Program-made: the position numbers and the translations under genes
Shown: positions 53,576 through 63,444 of the stretch, piece by piece
Position numbering within the stretch: position 1 is the first letter of the stretch
How the letters are laid out: each line of letters begins with the position of its first letter
Notes under the pieces: generated by a model
What the model saw: the letters and a program-made list of their open reading frames with translations, nothing else
Database searches by the model: none
Told to the model about the DNA's origin: nothing
Assembly (NCBI RefSeq): GCF_900112645.1
Contig: NZ_FOMO01000002.1
Span: forward strand, 429,593 to 493,592
Direction: 5' to 3'
DNA length: 64,000 nt
DNA from: Phytopseudomonas straminea
GTDB taxonomy: Bacteria; Pseudomonadota; Gammaproteobacteria; Pseudomonadales; Pseudomonadaceae

Positions 53576-56395
53576 TCAAACCAGTTTGCCGATCAGCTCG
53601 CGCGCTTCCTGCTGCTGAGTTTCGTTACCTTCGGCGATCACTTCATCGAGGATGTCACGGGCACCCTCGCTATCGCCCATATCGATGTAGGCTCGCGCCA
53701 GATCCAGCTTGGTGGCGGTCTCGTCGGTGCCGGCGAGGAAGTCGAAGTCCTCATCGTCATCGAGCGGCACATGATCGGCCTGCATGTCCTGCGGCGCCTG
53801 CTGACCTTGCTGCTCGAGGCTTTCGGCCAGCTGGTCCAGTTCGGCGGTCACGTCGTCGAGTTGAGCGGCGAAGCTGGCGCCAGTGCTCGGCTCGGCCGGC
53901 TCGTCATTGAGTGACAGATCGAAGTCGGCAGGCAGGCCAAAGTCATCCCCCTTATCGCTGTCCAGGGCAGCGGACAGATCCGAGAGATCATTTGCCGGCT
54001 TGTCGGCGTCGTCATCCAGGCTCAGCAGGAAGTCATCTTCCTTCGTAGCAGCCGGGGTAGCGGGCGTGTCGAGATCGAGACTGAAGTCGGCCAGCTCGCC
54101 ACCAGGCTCCTGACGATTGACCGGCTCATTGCCCAGATCCAGGTCGAAGTCCAGCGGCTCGTCCTTACTTGCGCCCGGCACTGCGGACGGCAGATCGAGA
54201 TCGGAATCCAGGCTCAGGGTGTCGATTTCGTCGAAACGCGGCGCGTCATTTTGAGTTTTTGCCGGAGGCTCGGCAGAGAACTCGGCTTCCAGGGCATCCA
54301 GGTCGAGATCGAAGGCGTCATCTGCCGCAGGCGGCAGCGGCGCGACCGGCTGCTCCGGCTCGTCCAGCGCCAGGTCGTCCAGGCTGAAGGAATCCAGATC
54401 GTCTGCCGCAGCGGCGCTGGCCAGAACCGCGCTGCCGCCAAGCACGACCATGGTCGGATAGCGGGTCTTCAACTGCTCGACCTGGGCGTTGGCACCGCCG
54501 ATTTCGCGCAGCTCGTTCTCCTGGCGGGCGAAGCCTTCGCGGTCGCCCAGCTCGGCATAAACCTCCATCAGTTTCAAACGCAGGTCGGTGCGATGCGGCT
54601 CGTCGTTGATGGCGTTGTGTAGCAGCTCGGCGGCCTGATTGAAACGACCGTAGGCGATGTAGATGTCCGCTTCACCCAGGGCGTCGCCAGTCTGGGCGGT
54701 GACGCGCTCTTCGCTCGCTGGCTGGCTCAGGGCAATCTGGTCGTCCGGCAAGTCGTTCAGGCTGTCAGCGGGCAGTTCCAGGTCGCTGTCGAAGGCGTGG
54801 GTGTCTTCTTCATAAGTCGACAGGCTGGACTCTTCCTCCTCGGCCTTGCGGGCATTGCGACGCGAAATGATCAGCAGCACCAGCAGCAGGGCCAGCAGCA
54901 GGCTGCCGCCGATCAGGCCGAGCATCATCGGGTTGGCCAGCAGGTTGTCGAGGGCGCTGTCCTCCTCGACCGGCTCGGGCGTTGCGGCAACCGGCGCCTG
55001 GGCAGGCACTTCGGCAACAGGCGCAGCTGGCTCGGCGGGCGCGGCTTCTGGAGCCGGCACAGGCGCAGTCTCGGTTGCCGGCGCATCAGCTGCTGGCTCG
55101 CCAGTCGGCTGAGCAGCTGCAGGATCCACCGGCGCTGATTCGGGCGCGGCTTCATTACCGGCAGGCGCCTGAGCTGCTGGAGCAGCAGCCGATGGCGTCT
55201 CGGCAGGTGCAGTGGCTGCAGTTGCCGGAGCGGGCGTAGCGCCAGCGGCGGCATTGCCAGGAGCCTGGCCAGCCGGTGCCGACACATCGGCCTGCAGCTT
55301 GGCGAGCTGGTTGTCCTTGAGCTGAATCAGGCGTTGCAGCTTGTCGAGCTGGCTTTGCAGATCGCTCATGCGATCTTTCAGCTCGTCGTTCTCGCGACGC
55401 GTCGAATCCAGGCTTTCCTGAGTCACGGCCAGCTGATTGGCCAGCGCGGCATTGTTGGCCTTGCCGCTCTCACTGCCTGCGGTGGCCTTGCCGGCTTCGG
55501 CAGCGACCAGCTTGAGCTTGTCTTCGTTGGAAACTTCCGACGGCGCAGCACCAGCGGTGCTGCGGCGGGTAGCATCGATCTGCCGGGCACCGGCGGCAGC
55601 CGGCGCACTGCGGCCCTGACGCCAGGAACTGTTCTGCTCGGCGACCTGAGCCAGCGCTTCGGATTGGCTGCGACGGGCGATCTGCTGGTCATCGGGCAGA
55701 CGCAGAACCTGGCCGCTCTTCATACGGTTGATGTTGCCGCCGATGAAGGCATCCGGGTTGAGGTCCTGAATGGCCAGCATCTTCTGATGGACGCTGCCAC
55801 TGCCGCCGGTACGCTGGGCCACTTCCCACAGTGTGTCGTTGGCATTGGTACGGTAATCACCACCAGCGGCGGCACGCGGCGTAGGCGCAGCGGCAGAAGG
55901 TGCGGAGGCACGCGGTGCGGAGCTCGGCACCGGACGTGGTGCAGGAGCAGGCGCAGCTACCGGCAGTTGCGGGGCAGCAGCGGCTTGCGGGGAATACAGG
56001 GGCGGGTCGAGCAGCAGGGTGTACTCGCGCAGCAGACGGCCATTGGGCCACAGTACTTCGACGAGGAAGTTCAGGTAGGGCTCGCGCACCGGCTTGGTCG
56101 AGGTGACGCGAATCACGCTCTTGCCGTTGGGTTTGACGATGGGCGTGAACTTGAGGTCGGTGAGGAAATACTGGCGATCGACGCCAGCCTTGTTGAACTC
56201 CTCGGGCGAAGCCAGCGACGGACGCATTTCCGCGGCGGACAGATCGCGCACATCGAGCAGTTCGATTTCCGCCACCAGAGGCTGGTTCAGAGACGACTGG
56301 AGTGTCAGCTCGCCGACCCCCAGCGCATGCGCCATACCGGAAGACAGCGCCGTCGCCGCAGCGATAGCCAGTACCAGTTTACGAACCCGAACCAT
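53576..56395 (-). CDS. fimV: FimV, polar hub / peptidoglycan-binding protein
   Basis: 939 residues. Signal peptide (ATALSSGMAHA), the FimV N-terminal domain (LGVGELTLQSSLNQPLVAEI), a LysM domain at about 178-235 (NANDTLWEVAQRTGGSGSVH; MKSGQVLRLP), a coiled coil near 320-365, an Ala/Pro-rich linker, one membrane helix at about 485-507, a long acidic cytoplasmic part, and the C-terminal TPR-like cap (LARAYIDMGDSEGARDILDE). FimV organises type IV pilus and twitching proteins at the cell pole. Order asd-usg-fimV-truA is conserved in Pseudomonas. Confidence 0.95.
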   Translation of the reverse strand: MVRVRKLVLAIAAATALSSGMAHALGVGELTLQSSLNQPLVAEIELLDVRDLSAAEMRPSLASPEEFNKAGVDRQYFLTDLKFTPIVKPNGKSVIRVTSTKPVREPYLNFLVEVLWPNGRLLREYTLLLDPPLYSPQAAAAPQLPVAAPAPAPRPVPSSAPRASAPSAAAPTPRAAAGGDYRTNANDTLWEVAQRTGGSGSVHQKMLAIQDLNPDAFIGGNINRMKSGQVLRLPDDQQIARRSQSEALAQVAEQNSSWRQGRSAPAAAGARQIDATRRSTAGAAPSEVSNEDKLKLVAAEAGKATAGSESGKANNAALANQLAVTQESLDSTRRENDELKDRMSDLQSQLDKLQRLIQLKDNQLAKLQADVSAPAGQAPGNAAAGATPAPATAATAPAETPSAAAPAAQAPAGNEAAPESAPVDPAAAQPTGEPAADAPATETAPVPAPEAAPAEPAAPVAEVPAQAPVAATPEPVEEDSALDNLLANPMMLGLIGGSLLLALLLVLLIISRRNARKAEEEESSLSTYEEDTHAFDSDLELPADSLNDLPDDQIALSQPASEERVTAQTGDALGEADIYIAYGRFNQAAELLHNAINDEPHRTDLRLKLMEVYAELGDREGFARQENELREIGGANAQVEQLKTRYPTMVVLGGSAVLASAAAADDLDSFSLDDLALDEPEQPVAPLPPAADDAFDLDLDALEAEFSAEPPAKTQNDAPRFDEIDTLSLDSDLDLPSAVPGASKDEPLDFDLDLGNEPVNRQEPGGELADFSLDLDTPATPAATKEDDFLLSLDDDADKPANDLSDLSAALDSDKGDDFGLPADFDLSLNDEPAEPSTGASFAAQLDDVTAELDQLAESLEQQGQQAPQDMQADHVPLDDDEDFDFLAGTDETATKLDLARAYIDMGDSEGARDILDEVIAEGNETQQQEARELIGKLV

Positions 56396-56541
56396 AGCCT
56401 TTTCCTTTGTGTTGACGGCTCTCGCACAACGAGAGGATAGATGATCGGTGGCTGCCCCCTTTCAGGCCCCCCAGCCAACGATCAGCGCGCTCAGTGATTG
56501 CCAAGCTCGAATAAATATGCAGATTTCCGGATAAGTATCTT

Positions 56542-57549
56542 TTACAGATAGTGTTTTATCAATAACTCGCCCAGCTGCACGGCGTTCAAAGCCGCACCTT
56601 TTCGCACATTATCAGACGCAATCCACAAAGTGAGCTGACAGGGATCGTCAATCCCGCGGCGCACGCGGCCCACGTACACCTCGTCCTGGCCGACAGCGTC
56701 GCCGATCACCGTCGGGTAGTCACCCGCCTCAACCAGCTCGATGCCGACCGCCGCTTCCAGAGCCGCCAATACCTTGTCGAGTTCTACAGGTGTAGACGCC
56801 TGCACGGTGACACTCAAACTATCGCCGAAAAATACCGGCACCTGATGGCAGTTGACGGCCACGCTTTGCAGGCCTTCGCCGAGCAGCGCCCTGACGTCTT
56901 CGTGGATGCGTCGCTCCAGCGAGCCGTGCCCGTCGGCATCGGCCTCATCGACCTGGGCGAGCACGTTGAAAGCCATTTGCCGGTCGAACAACCGCGGCTC
57001 GAGCGCCCGGCCATTGAGCAGTTCGGCGGTTTGCCGCGCCAGCTCGGCAACCCCTTCGCGACCGCGACTGGACACCGCCAGCCCGGCATTGATCACCACC
57101 TTCTGCACCTGCAGCACATCACGCAGCGCGCCAAGCACCAGGCCGACGGCCACGGCTACCGAGGCCGGGCTGGTAAGTGCGAACGGCGCCTGGCCACTGA
57201 TCGCCTCGCCGTTCACTTCCGGCACCACCCGTGGCGCCATATCGGCGGGCAGCGCGCCGGAGACGTCGATCAGCGAGCAGCCGGCCTTACGCACCGCCTC
57301 GGCATGGACGCGAGTCACTGCTGGGTCGGCGGCGAAGAACACCAGCTGAACGGTACGGAAATCGAACCCTTCCACAGCGCGCACGCGCAGGTTGCGGCCC
57401 TTGAAGGCCAGGCTGCGCCCGGCCGACTCGTTGCTGGCCAGCAGGTGCAGGTCGGTAACGGGAAAGTCGCGTTCTTCGAGAAGTTGCAGCAGGGATTCGC
57501 CGACGCTGCCGGTGGCACCGACGATGGCGATAGCAAAGGTAGAAGACAT
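56542..57549 (-). CDS. Aspartate-semialdehyde dehydrogenase homologue lacking the catalytic cysteine (USG-1 type)
   Basis: 335 residues with the Asd fold: NADP site VGATGSVGESLLQLL and C-terminal NVRKGAALNAVQL. Where Asd has the nucleophile in NCS/T, this protein reads TSPAS, with Ser130 at the Cys position (codon 57162-57160). The dehydrogenase reaction is therefore unlikely. Such USG-1 proteins lie next to asd, fimV and truA in many gammaproteobacteria and have no settled role. It follows asd by 135 bases. Confidence 0.85.
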   Translation of the reverse strand: MSSTFAIAIVGATGSVGESLLQLLEERDFPVTDLHLLASNESAGRSLAFKGRNLRVRAVEGFDFRTVQLVFFAADPAVTRVHAEAVRKAGCSLIDVSGALPADMAPRVVPEVNGEAISGQAPFALTSPASVAVAVGLVLGALRDVLQVQKVVINAGLAVSSRGREGVAELARQTAELLNGRALEPRLFDRQMAFNVLAQVDEADADGHGSLERRIHEDVRALLGEGLQSVAVNCHQVPVFFGDSLSVTVQASTPVELDKVLAALEAAVGIELVEAGDYPTVIGDAVGQDEVYVGRVRRGIDDPCQLTLWIASDNVRKGAALNAVQLGELLIKHYL

Positions 57550-57684
57550 AAAGGAAGCCTGACGCTGGGTAGCTGAAACAGACCCGGCACTCTACCGAAA
57601 AGCAGAGGGGCGGGCGACGGCAATCGCAAGCGATCACCCTCTACCCGCCCCTCTTGGCGCGCCTGGCAGCGCGCCAGTTGTCGA

Positions 57685-58797
57685 TCAGCGTTCCAGCAGA
57701 ATGCGCAGCATACGGCGCAGCGGCTCGGCGGCGCCCCACAGCAGCTGGTCGCCCACAGTGAAGGCGCCCAGGTACTGCGAACCCATGTTGAGTTTGCGCA
57801 GGCGGCCGACCGGCACGCTCAGGGTACCGGTCACGGCCGTCGGGCCGAGCTCGCGGATGCTGGCTTCGCGGTGGTTCGGCACCAGCTTGACCCAGGGGTT
57901 GTGCTGGCTGATCAGGCCTTCGATATCCGACAGCGGCACGTCCTTGTTGAGCTTGATGGTCAGCGCCTGGCTGTGGCAACGCATGGCGCCGATGCGCACG
58001 CAGATGCCATCCACCGGGATCGGGCTCTTGAAGCGGCCGAGGATCTTGTTGGTCTCGGCCTGGGCCTTCCACTCTTCGCGGCTCTGCCCGTTCGGCAGTT
58101 CCTTGTCGATGTAGGGGATCAGGCTGCCGGCCAGCGGCACGCCGAAGTTGTCGACCGGGAAGGCATCGCCGCGCATGGCTTCGGCCACCTTGCGGTCGAT
58201 GTCGAGGATGGCGCTGGCCGGGTCGGCCAGTTCATCGGCAACGGTGGCGTTGATGGTGCCCATCTGCTTGATCAGCTCGCGCATGTTCTGGGCGCCGGCG
58301 CCGGAGGCCGCCTGGTAGGTCATGGCACTCATCCACTCGACCAGGCCGGCTTCGTACAGGCCGCCAAGGGCCATCAGCATCAGGCTGACGGTGCAGTTGC
58401 CGCCGATGTAATTCTTGGTGCCGGCGTCCAGCGCATGGTCGATGACCTTGCGGTTGACCGGGTCGAGCACGATCACTGCGTCGTCGGCCATGCGCAGCGA
58501 AGACGCCGCATCGATCCAGTAGCCCTTCCAGCCGGCTTCGCGCAGCTTGGGGAAGACTTCACTGGTGTAGTCGCCACCCTGGCAGGTGAGGATAACGTCC
58601 AGGCCTTTGAGCTCGTCGATGCTGTAGGCATCCTTGAGCGCTTCGGTTTCCTTGCCAATGGCCGGCCCCTGGCCGCCCACATTGGAGGTGGTGAAGAATA
58701 CCGGCTCGATCAGATCGAAATCCTGTTCTTCCAGCATGCGCTGCATGAGCACGGAACCAACCATGCCCCGCCAACCGATAAGACCTACACGTTTCAT
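57685..58797 (-). CDS. asd: Aspartate-semialdehyde dehydrogenase Asd
   Basis: 370 residues from the ATG at 58797. NADP site [18 protein letters not shown], catalytic Cys in [15 protein letters not shown], and substrate residues in [16 protein letters not shown]. It reduces aspartyl phosphate to the semialdehyde for lysine, threonine, methionine and diaminopimelate. The active copy beside the Cys-less homologue. Confidence 0.96.
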   Translation of the reverse strand: MKRVGLIGWRGMVGSVLMQRMLEEQDFDLIEPVFFTTSNVGGQGPAIGKETEALKDAYSIDELKGLDVILTCQGGDYTSEVFPKLREAGWKGYWIDAASSLRMADDAVIVLDPVNRKVIDHALDAGTKNYIGGNCTVSLMLMALGGLYEAGLVEWMSAMTYQAASGAGAQNMRELIKQMGTINATVADELADPASAILDIDRKVAEAMRGDAFPVDNFGVPLAGSLIPYIDKELPNGQSREEWKAQAETNKILGRFKSPIPVDGICVRIGAMRCHSQALTIKLNKDVPLSDIEGLISQHNPWVKLVPNHREASIRELGPTAVTGTLSVPVGRLRKLNMGSQYLGAFTVGDQLLWGAAEPLRRMLRILLER

Positions 58798-58850
58798 AAC
58801 CACTACACCTATATGAACAGACCACCGCCAATTCCCGGCGGCCTGGAAGA

Positions 58851-59933
58851 TTACAGACTACGCAGCGCTTCGACTACCGCATCACCCATTGCCGCCGTGC
58901 CGACCTTGGTCGTACCCGCCGAGTGGATGTCGCCGGTACGCAGGCCCTGGTCGAGCACGCGGCTGACCGCCAGCTCGATGGCGTCCGCCGCCTGGGTCTG
59001 ATTGAAGCTGTAACGCAGCATCATGGACACCGACAGGATGGTCGCCAGCGGGTTGGCGATGCCCTGCCCGGCGATATCCGGCGCCGAGCCATGGCACGGC
59101 TCGTACATGCCCTTGTTGTTGGCATCCAGCGACGCCGAGGGCAGCATGCCGATCGAGCCGGTGAGCATCGAGGCCTCGTCGGAGAGGATATCGCCGAACA
59201 TGTTGTCGGTGACCATCACGTCGAACTGCTTGGGCGCACGCACCAGCTGCATGGCGGCATTGTCGACGTACATGTGGCTCAGCTCGACGTCCGGGTAGTC
59301 CTTGGCGACTTCCTCGACCACCGCGCGCCACAGTTGGCTGGAGGCCAGCACGTTGGCCTTGTCCACCGAGCACAGTTTGCTGCCACGCACGCGGGCCATG
59401 TCGAAGCCGACCTTGGCGATGCGACGGATCTCGCTCTCGCTGTAGGGCAGCGTGTCATAAGCCATGCGCTCGCCATTATCGAGCACCTTGCTCTCGCGCG
59501 GCTGGCCGAAATAGATGCCGCCGGTCAGCTCACGAACAATGAGGATATCCAGGCCCGCTACCACTTCCGGCTTGAGCGACGAGGCGTCGGCCAGTTGTGG
59601 GTAAAGGATGGCCGGGCGCAGATTGGCGAACAGGCCCAGTTGCGAGCGGATCTTCAGCAGGCCGCGCTCAGGGCGGATGGCCGGATCGATCTTGTCCCAC
59701 TTCGGGCCGCCGACGGCGCCGAGCAGCACGGCATCAGCAGCGCGAGCGCGCTCCAGGGTCTCGTCGGCCAGCGGCACGCCGTATTTGTCCACGGCCGCGC
59801 CACCCAGCTCGTCGAACGACAGCTCGACATCGAGGGCGAACTTGTCGTTGGCCAGACGCAGCACCTTGACCGCTTCGGCCATGATTTCAGGGCCGATGCC
59901 GTCACCGGGGAGAACCAGAATCTGCTTGCTCAT
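58851..59933 (-). CDS. leuB: 3-isopropylmalate dehydrogenase LeuB
   Basis: 360 residues. [18 protein letters not shown] at the start, [13 protein letters not shown], and the NAD-site region [20 protein letters not shown]. It oxidises and decarboxylates 3-isopropylmalate in leucine synthesis. It lies 197 bases after leuD; a methyltransferase gene often found between leuD and leuB in pseudomonads is absent. Confidence 0.96.
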   Translation of the reverse strand: MSKQILVLPGDGIGPEIMAEAVKVLRLANDKFALDVELSFDELGGAAVDKYGVPLADETLERARAADAVLLGAVGGPKWDKIDPAIRPERGLLKIRSQLGLFANLRPAILYPQLADASSLKPEVVAGLDILIVRELTGGIYFGQPRESKVLDNGERMAYDTLPYSESEIRRIAKVGFDMARVRGSKLCSVDKANVLASSQLWRAVVEEVAKDYPDVELSHMYVDNAAMQLVRAPKQFDVMVTDNMFGDILSDEASMLTGSIGMLPSASLDANNKGMYEPCHGSAPDIAGQGIANPLATILSVSMMLRYSFNQTQAADAIELAVSRVLDQGLRTGDIHSAGTTKVGTAAMGDAVVEALRSL

Positions 59934-60130
59934 ACCTTTTCCTTCATGTCGTTCGGATCGCCGGCCTTGCCGTGTGCGACCTGTGAAAACCCGAACAGGC
60001 CCGCGGCCATCACCCTGCCGAGAGGGGCGCCATATTCGGCGCCTGCTTCGGCGGGGTCAAGGCACGACGGGCCCATCCGCTGATAACACGTAACCTTTTC
60101 TTTCCGCGCCGCCAGTTGGCGCCGGCTCGT

Positions 60131-60781
60131 TTACTTGACGGCGCCGAACAACCAGGGCTGACGCTGCTGATAACCGACTTCGAAGGCGCGGATCGCTTCG
60201 GCGTCCTGCAGGGTCAGGCCGATGTCATCCAGGCCATTGAGCAGGCAGTGCTTGCGGAAGGCATCGACTTCGAAGCTGTACTGCACGCGATCGGGACGGG
60301 TCACGGTCTGCGCTTCGAGGTCGACGGTCAGCTGATAGCCCTCGGTGGCCTCGGCCTGTTCGAACAGCGCATCGACTTCTTCAACCTTGAGAATGATCGG
60401 CAGCAGGCCGTTCTTGAAGCTGTTGTTGAAGAAGATGTCGGCGAAGCTCGGCGCGATCACCGTACGGAAACCGTACTCGTCCAGTGCCCAGGGCGCGTGC
60501 TCACGGCTCGAACCGCAGCCGAAGTTCTCGCGGGCCAGCAGCACGCTGGCGCCCTGATAGCGCGGGAAGTTGAGGACGAAATCCTTGTTGATCGGGCGGT
60601 TGGAGTTGTCCTGATTCGGCTGACCGACATCCAGATAGCGCCACTCGTCGAACAGGTTGGGACCGAAGCCGGTGCGTTTGATCGACTTCAAGAACTGCTT
60701 GGGAATGATCTGGTCGGTGTCGACGTTGGCGCGGTCGAGCGGGCAAACCAAGCCGGTGTGTTGGGTAAAGGCTTTCATCAT
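60131..60781 (-). CDS. leuD: 3-isopropylmalate dehydratase small subunit LeuD
   Basis: 216 residues (the next codon is also ATG, so 215 is possible). Swivel-domain motifs: [37 protein letters not shown] and [16 protein letters not shown]. Forms the isopropylmalate isomerase with LeuC. Starts nine bases after leuC. Confidence 0.96.
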   Translation of the reverse strand: MMKAFTQHTGLVCPLDRANVDTDQIIPKQFLKSIKRTGFGPNLFDEWRYLDVGQPNQDNSNRPINKDFVLNFPRYQGASVLLARENFGCGSSREHAPWALDEYGFRTVIAPSFADIFFNNSFKNGLLPIILKVEEVDALFEQAEATEGYQLTVDLEAQTVTRPDRVQYSFEVDAFRKHCLLNGLDDIGLTLQDAEAIRAFEVGYQQRQPWLFGAVK

Positions 60782-60789
60782 CTTTCTCC

Positions 60790-62217
60790 TCAGGCCTGGA
60801 TCAATTCGCGCACATCGATGAAGCGGCCGGTCACCGCGGCAGCGGCGGCCATGGCCGGGCTGACCAGGTGGGTACGACCACCGGCGCCCTGACGGCCTTC
60901 GAAGTTACGGTTGGAGGTCGAGGCGCAATGCTCGCCACTGCCGAGTTTGTCCGGGTTCATCGCCAGGCACATGGAGCAGCCCGGCTCACGCCATTCGAAA
61001 CCGGCTTCGATGAAGATCTTGTCCAGCCCTTCGCTCTCCGCCTGGGCCTTGACCAGGCCGGAGCCCGGCACCACCAGCGCCTGCTTGACGGTGGCGGCGA
61101 CCTTGCGGCCCTTGGCCACCTCGGCGGCCGCACGCAGGTCTTCGATACGCGAGTTGGTGCACGAGCCGATGAACACGCGATCGAGCTGAATGTCGGTGAT
61201 CGGCTGGTTAGCAGCCAGGCCCATGTACTTCAGGGCGCGGGTGATCGAATCCTTCTTCACCGGGTCGCTTTCACAGGCAGGGTCCGGCACGTTCTGGTCG
61301 ACGGCCAAGACCATCTCGGGCGAGGTACCCCAGCTGACCTGTGGCTTGATGTCTTCGGCACGCAGCTCGACCACGGTGTCAAATTGCGCATCGGCATCGG
61401 ACACCAGATCACGCCACACCGCCACGGCCTGCTCCCAGTGCTCGCCCTTGGGCGCGAACGGGCGATCCTTGACGTAGGCGATGGTCTTCTCGTCCACCGC
61501 CACCAGACCAACGCGGGCACCAGCCTCGATGGACATGTTGCAGATGGTCATGCGCCCTTCCAGCGACAGGTCGCGGATCGCGCTGCCGGCAAACTCCAGG
61601 GCGTGGCCGTTGCCACCGGCAGTACCGATCTTGCCGATCACGGCCAGAACGATGTCCTTCGCGGTCACGCCGAACGGCAATTTGCCTTCGACGCGCACCT
61701 GCATGTTCTTCATCTTCTTGGCGACCAGGCACTGGGTGGCGAGCACGTGCTCGACTTCCGAGGTACCGATGCCGTGGGCCAGCGCGCCGAAAGCGCCATG
61801 GGTGGACGTGTGCGAATCGCCGCAGACCACGGTCATGCCCGGCAAGGTGGCGCCCTGCTCCGGACCGACCACGTGGACGATGCCTTGGCGCACGTCGTTC
61901 ATCTTGAATTCGAGGATGCCGAAGTCGTCGCAGTTCTCGTCCAGGGTCTTGACCTGAATACGCGAGACTTCATCGGCGATGGCGTCGAGGCCACCGAGGC
62001 GCTCGGCGCGGGTGGTCGGCACGTTGTGGTCGGGCGTGGCGATGTTGGCATCGATGCGCCACGGCTTGCGGCTCGCCAGGCGCAGGCCTTCGAAGGCCTG
62101 GGGCGACGTCACTTCGTGAAGAATGTGGCGGTCGATGTAGATCAGCGACGAACCGTCGTCGCGTCGCTTCACTTCGTGCATTTCCCACAACTTGTCGTAG
62201 AGCGTCTTGCCTGCCAT
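60790..62217 (-). CDS. leuC: 3-isopropylmalate dehydratase large subunit LeuC
   Basis: 475 residues from the ATG at 62217, giving the usual start [16 protein letters not shown]; an ATG at 62271 would add 18 atypical residues. Iron-sulfur ligands are in [13 protein letters not shown] and [11 protein letters not shown], with [20 protein letters not shown] upstream. It isomerises 2- to 3-isopropylmalate. Divergent from the LysR gene. Confidence 0.96.
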   Translation of the reverse strand: MAGKTLYDKLWEMHEVKRRDDGSSLIYIDRHILHEVTSPQAFEGLRLASRKPWRIDANIATPDHNVPTTRAERLGGLDAIADEVSRIQVKTLDENCDDFGILEFKMNDVRQGIVHVVGPEQGATLPGMTVVCGDSHTSTHGAFGALAHGIGTSEVEHVLATQCLVAKKMKNMQVRVEGKLPFGVTAKDIVLAVIGKIGTAGGNGHALEFAGSAIRDLSLEGRMTICNMSIEAGARVGLVAVDEKTIAYVKDRPFAPKGEHWEQAVAVWRDLVSDADAQFDTVVELRAEDIKPQVSWGTSPEMVLAVDQNVPDPACESDPVKKDSITRALKYMGLAANQPITDIQLDRVFIGSCTNSRIEDLRAAAEVAKGRKVAATVKQALVVPGSGLVKAQAESEGLDKIFIEAGFEWREPGCSMCLAMNPDKLGSGEHCASTSNRNFEGRQGAGGRTHLVSPAMAAAAAVTGRFIDVRELIQA

Positions 62218-62386
62218 CAGCCTGGTCCTCATCGGTCTTTCGGGCACGTCTAAAAACTGCAGCGCTTTCATCGCTTGCCTTTAGTAGAGGTGTCCTTTCT
62301 ATGCCTGGGCAATAGCCCTTTGGCTTATGGGGAGAATGCTATGCGTGGCTGGCGAATAACTCAAATTCATATTTTTCATCCAGAAG

Positions 62387-62401
62387 ATTCCTGACTGGAA
62401 T
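62387..62401. promoter_or_regulatory. LysR-type box between leuC and the LysR gene
   Basis: ATTCC-TGACT-GGAAT is a perfect interrupted dyad containing a T-N11-A core, 47 bases before the LysR start and 170 before leuC. It fits an autoregulatory LysR site; binding not shown. Confidence 0.45.
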
Positions 62402-62448
62402 TACTATAGGATCGCCCTCTACCGTCCCGATCGCAGCCGGAAACGCCC

Positions 62449-63354
62449 ATGGATCTCGCCACGCTCAATGCCTTTATTGCCATCGCCGAACTCGGCAGCT
62501 TCTCCGAGGCCGCCATACGCCTGCACCTGACCCAGCCGGCGGTGAGCAAACGCATCGCCAGCCTCGAGCAGCAACTGCGTGTGCGCCTGTTCGACCGCCT
62601 GGGCCGCGAGGTGAGCTTGACCGAAGCGGGCCGTGCCCTGCTGCCGCGCGCCTACCAGATTCTCAACGTGCTGGAGGACACGCGCCGGGCGTTGACCAAC
62701 CTCAATGGCGAGATCACCGGGCGACTGACGCTGGCCACCAGTCACCATATAGGCCTGCACCGCCTGCCGCCGCTGTTGCGCGCCTTTACCCGCGCACATC
62801 CGCAGGTCGCACTGGACATCCAGTTTCTCGATTCGGAAGTGGCCTATGACGAGGTGTTCCATGGCCGCGCCGAACTGGCGGTGATCACCCTGGCTCCGGA
62901 CACCCGCGACCCGGTGCGTGCGGTGCCGGTGTGGGACGACCCGCTTGATTTCGTCACCGCCCCCGAACACCCGCTGGCACAGGGCACGGGCGTGACGCTA
63001 GCCGATGTGGCCCTACACCCGGCGGTATTTCCCGGCGGCAACACCTTTACCCACCATATCGTGCAGCGCTTGTTCGAGGCCGAGGACCTGATACCAAACA
63101 TCGCCATGAGCACCAACTACCTGGAAACCATCAAGATGATGGTGTCCATTGGTCTGGCCTGGAGCGTGCTGCCACGCACCATGCTTGATGATCAGGTTTT
63201 CCGTCTGCCTTTGCCGGACATCCAGCTGTCGCGCCAGCTTGGCTATATCGTGCACACCGAACGCACCCTGTCGAATGCCGCCCGGGCCTTCATGCAACTG
63301 CTCGACAGCCATCGCGACAGTCTTGCCTTAGCGCCTGGGCAGCAGCTAACGTGA
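62449..63354 (+). CDS. LysR-family transcriptional regulator
   Basis: 301 residues. N-terminal winged helix (LNAFIAIAELGSFSEAAIRL, LTQPAVSKRIASLEQQL) and a periplasmic-binding-like effector domain (GRLTLATSHHIGLHRLPPLL, FPGGNTFTHHIVQ). It is divergent from leuC, a place kept in pseudomonads, so it may control leuCD or a metabolic gene elsewhere; the effector is unknown. Confidence 0.92.
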   Translation: MDLATLNAFIAIAELGSFSEAAIRLHLTQPAVSKRIASLEQQLRVRLFDRLGREVSLTEAGRALLPRAYQILNVLEDTRRALTNLNGEITGRLTLATSHHIGLHRLPPLLRAFTRAHPQVALDIQFLDSEVAYDEVFHGRAELAVITLAPDTRDPVRAVPVWDDPLDFVTAPEHPLAQGTGVTLADVALHPAVFPGGNTFTHHIVQRLFEAEDLIPNIAMSTNYLETIKMMVSIGLAWSVLPRTMLDDQVFRLPLPDIQLSRQLGYIVHTERTLSNAARAFMQLLDSHRDSLALAPGQQLT

Positions 63355-63444
63355 CACCCATACCGGCCATCTGCCGGTATGCCTGCGGCGAACTTGCCGA
63401 TAGCCCGGCCGCCACCATTGCCAGGCTCCGTAGAGGAAAGGGTC

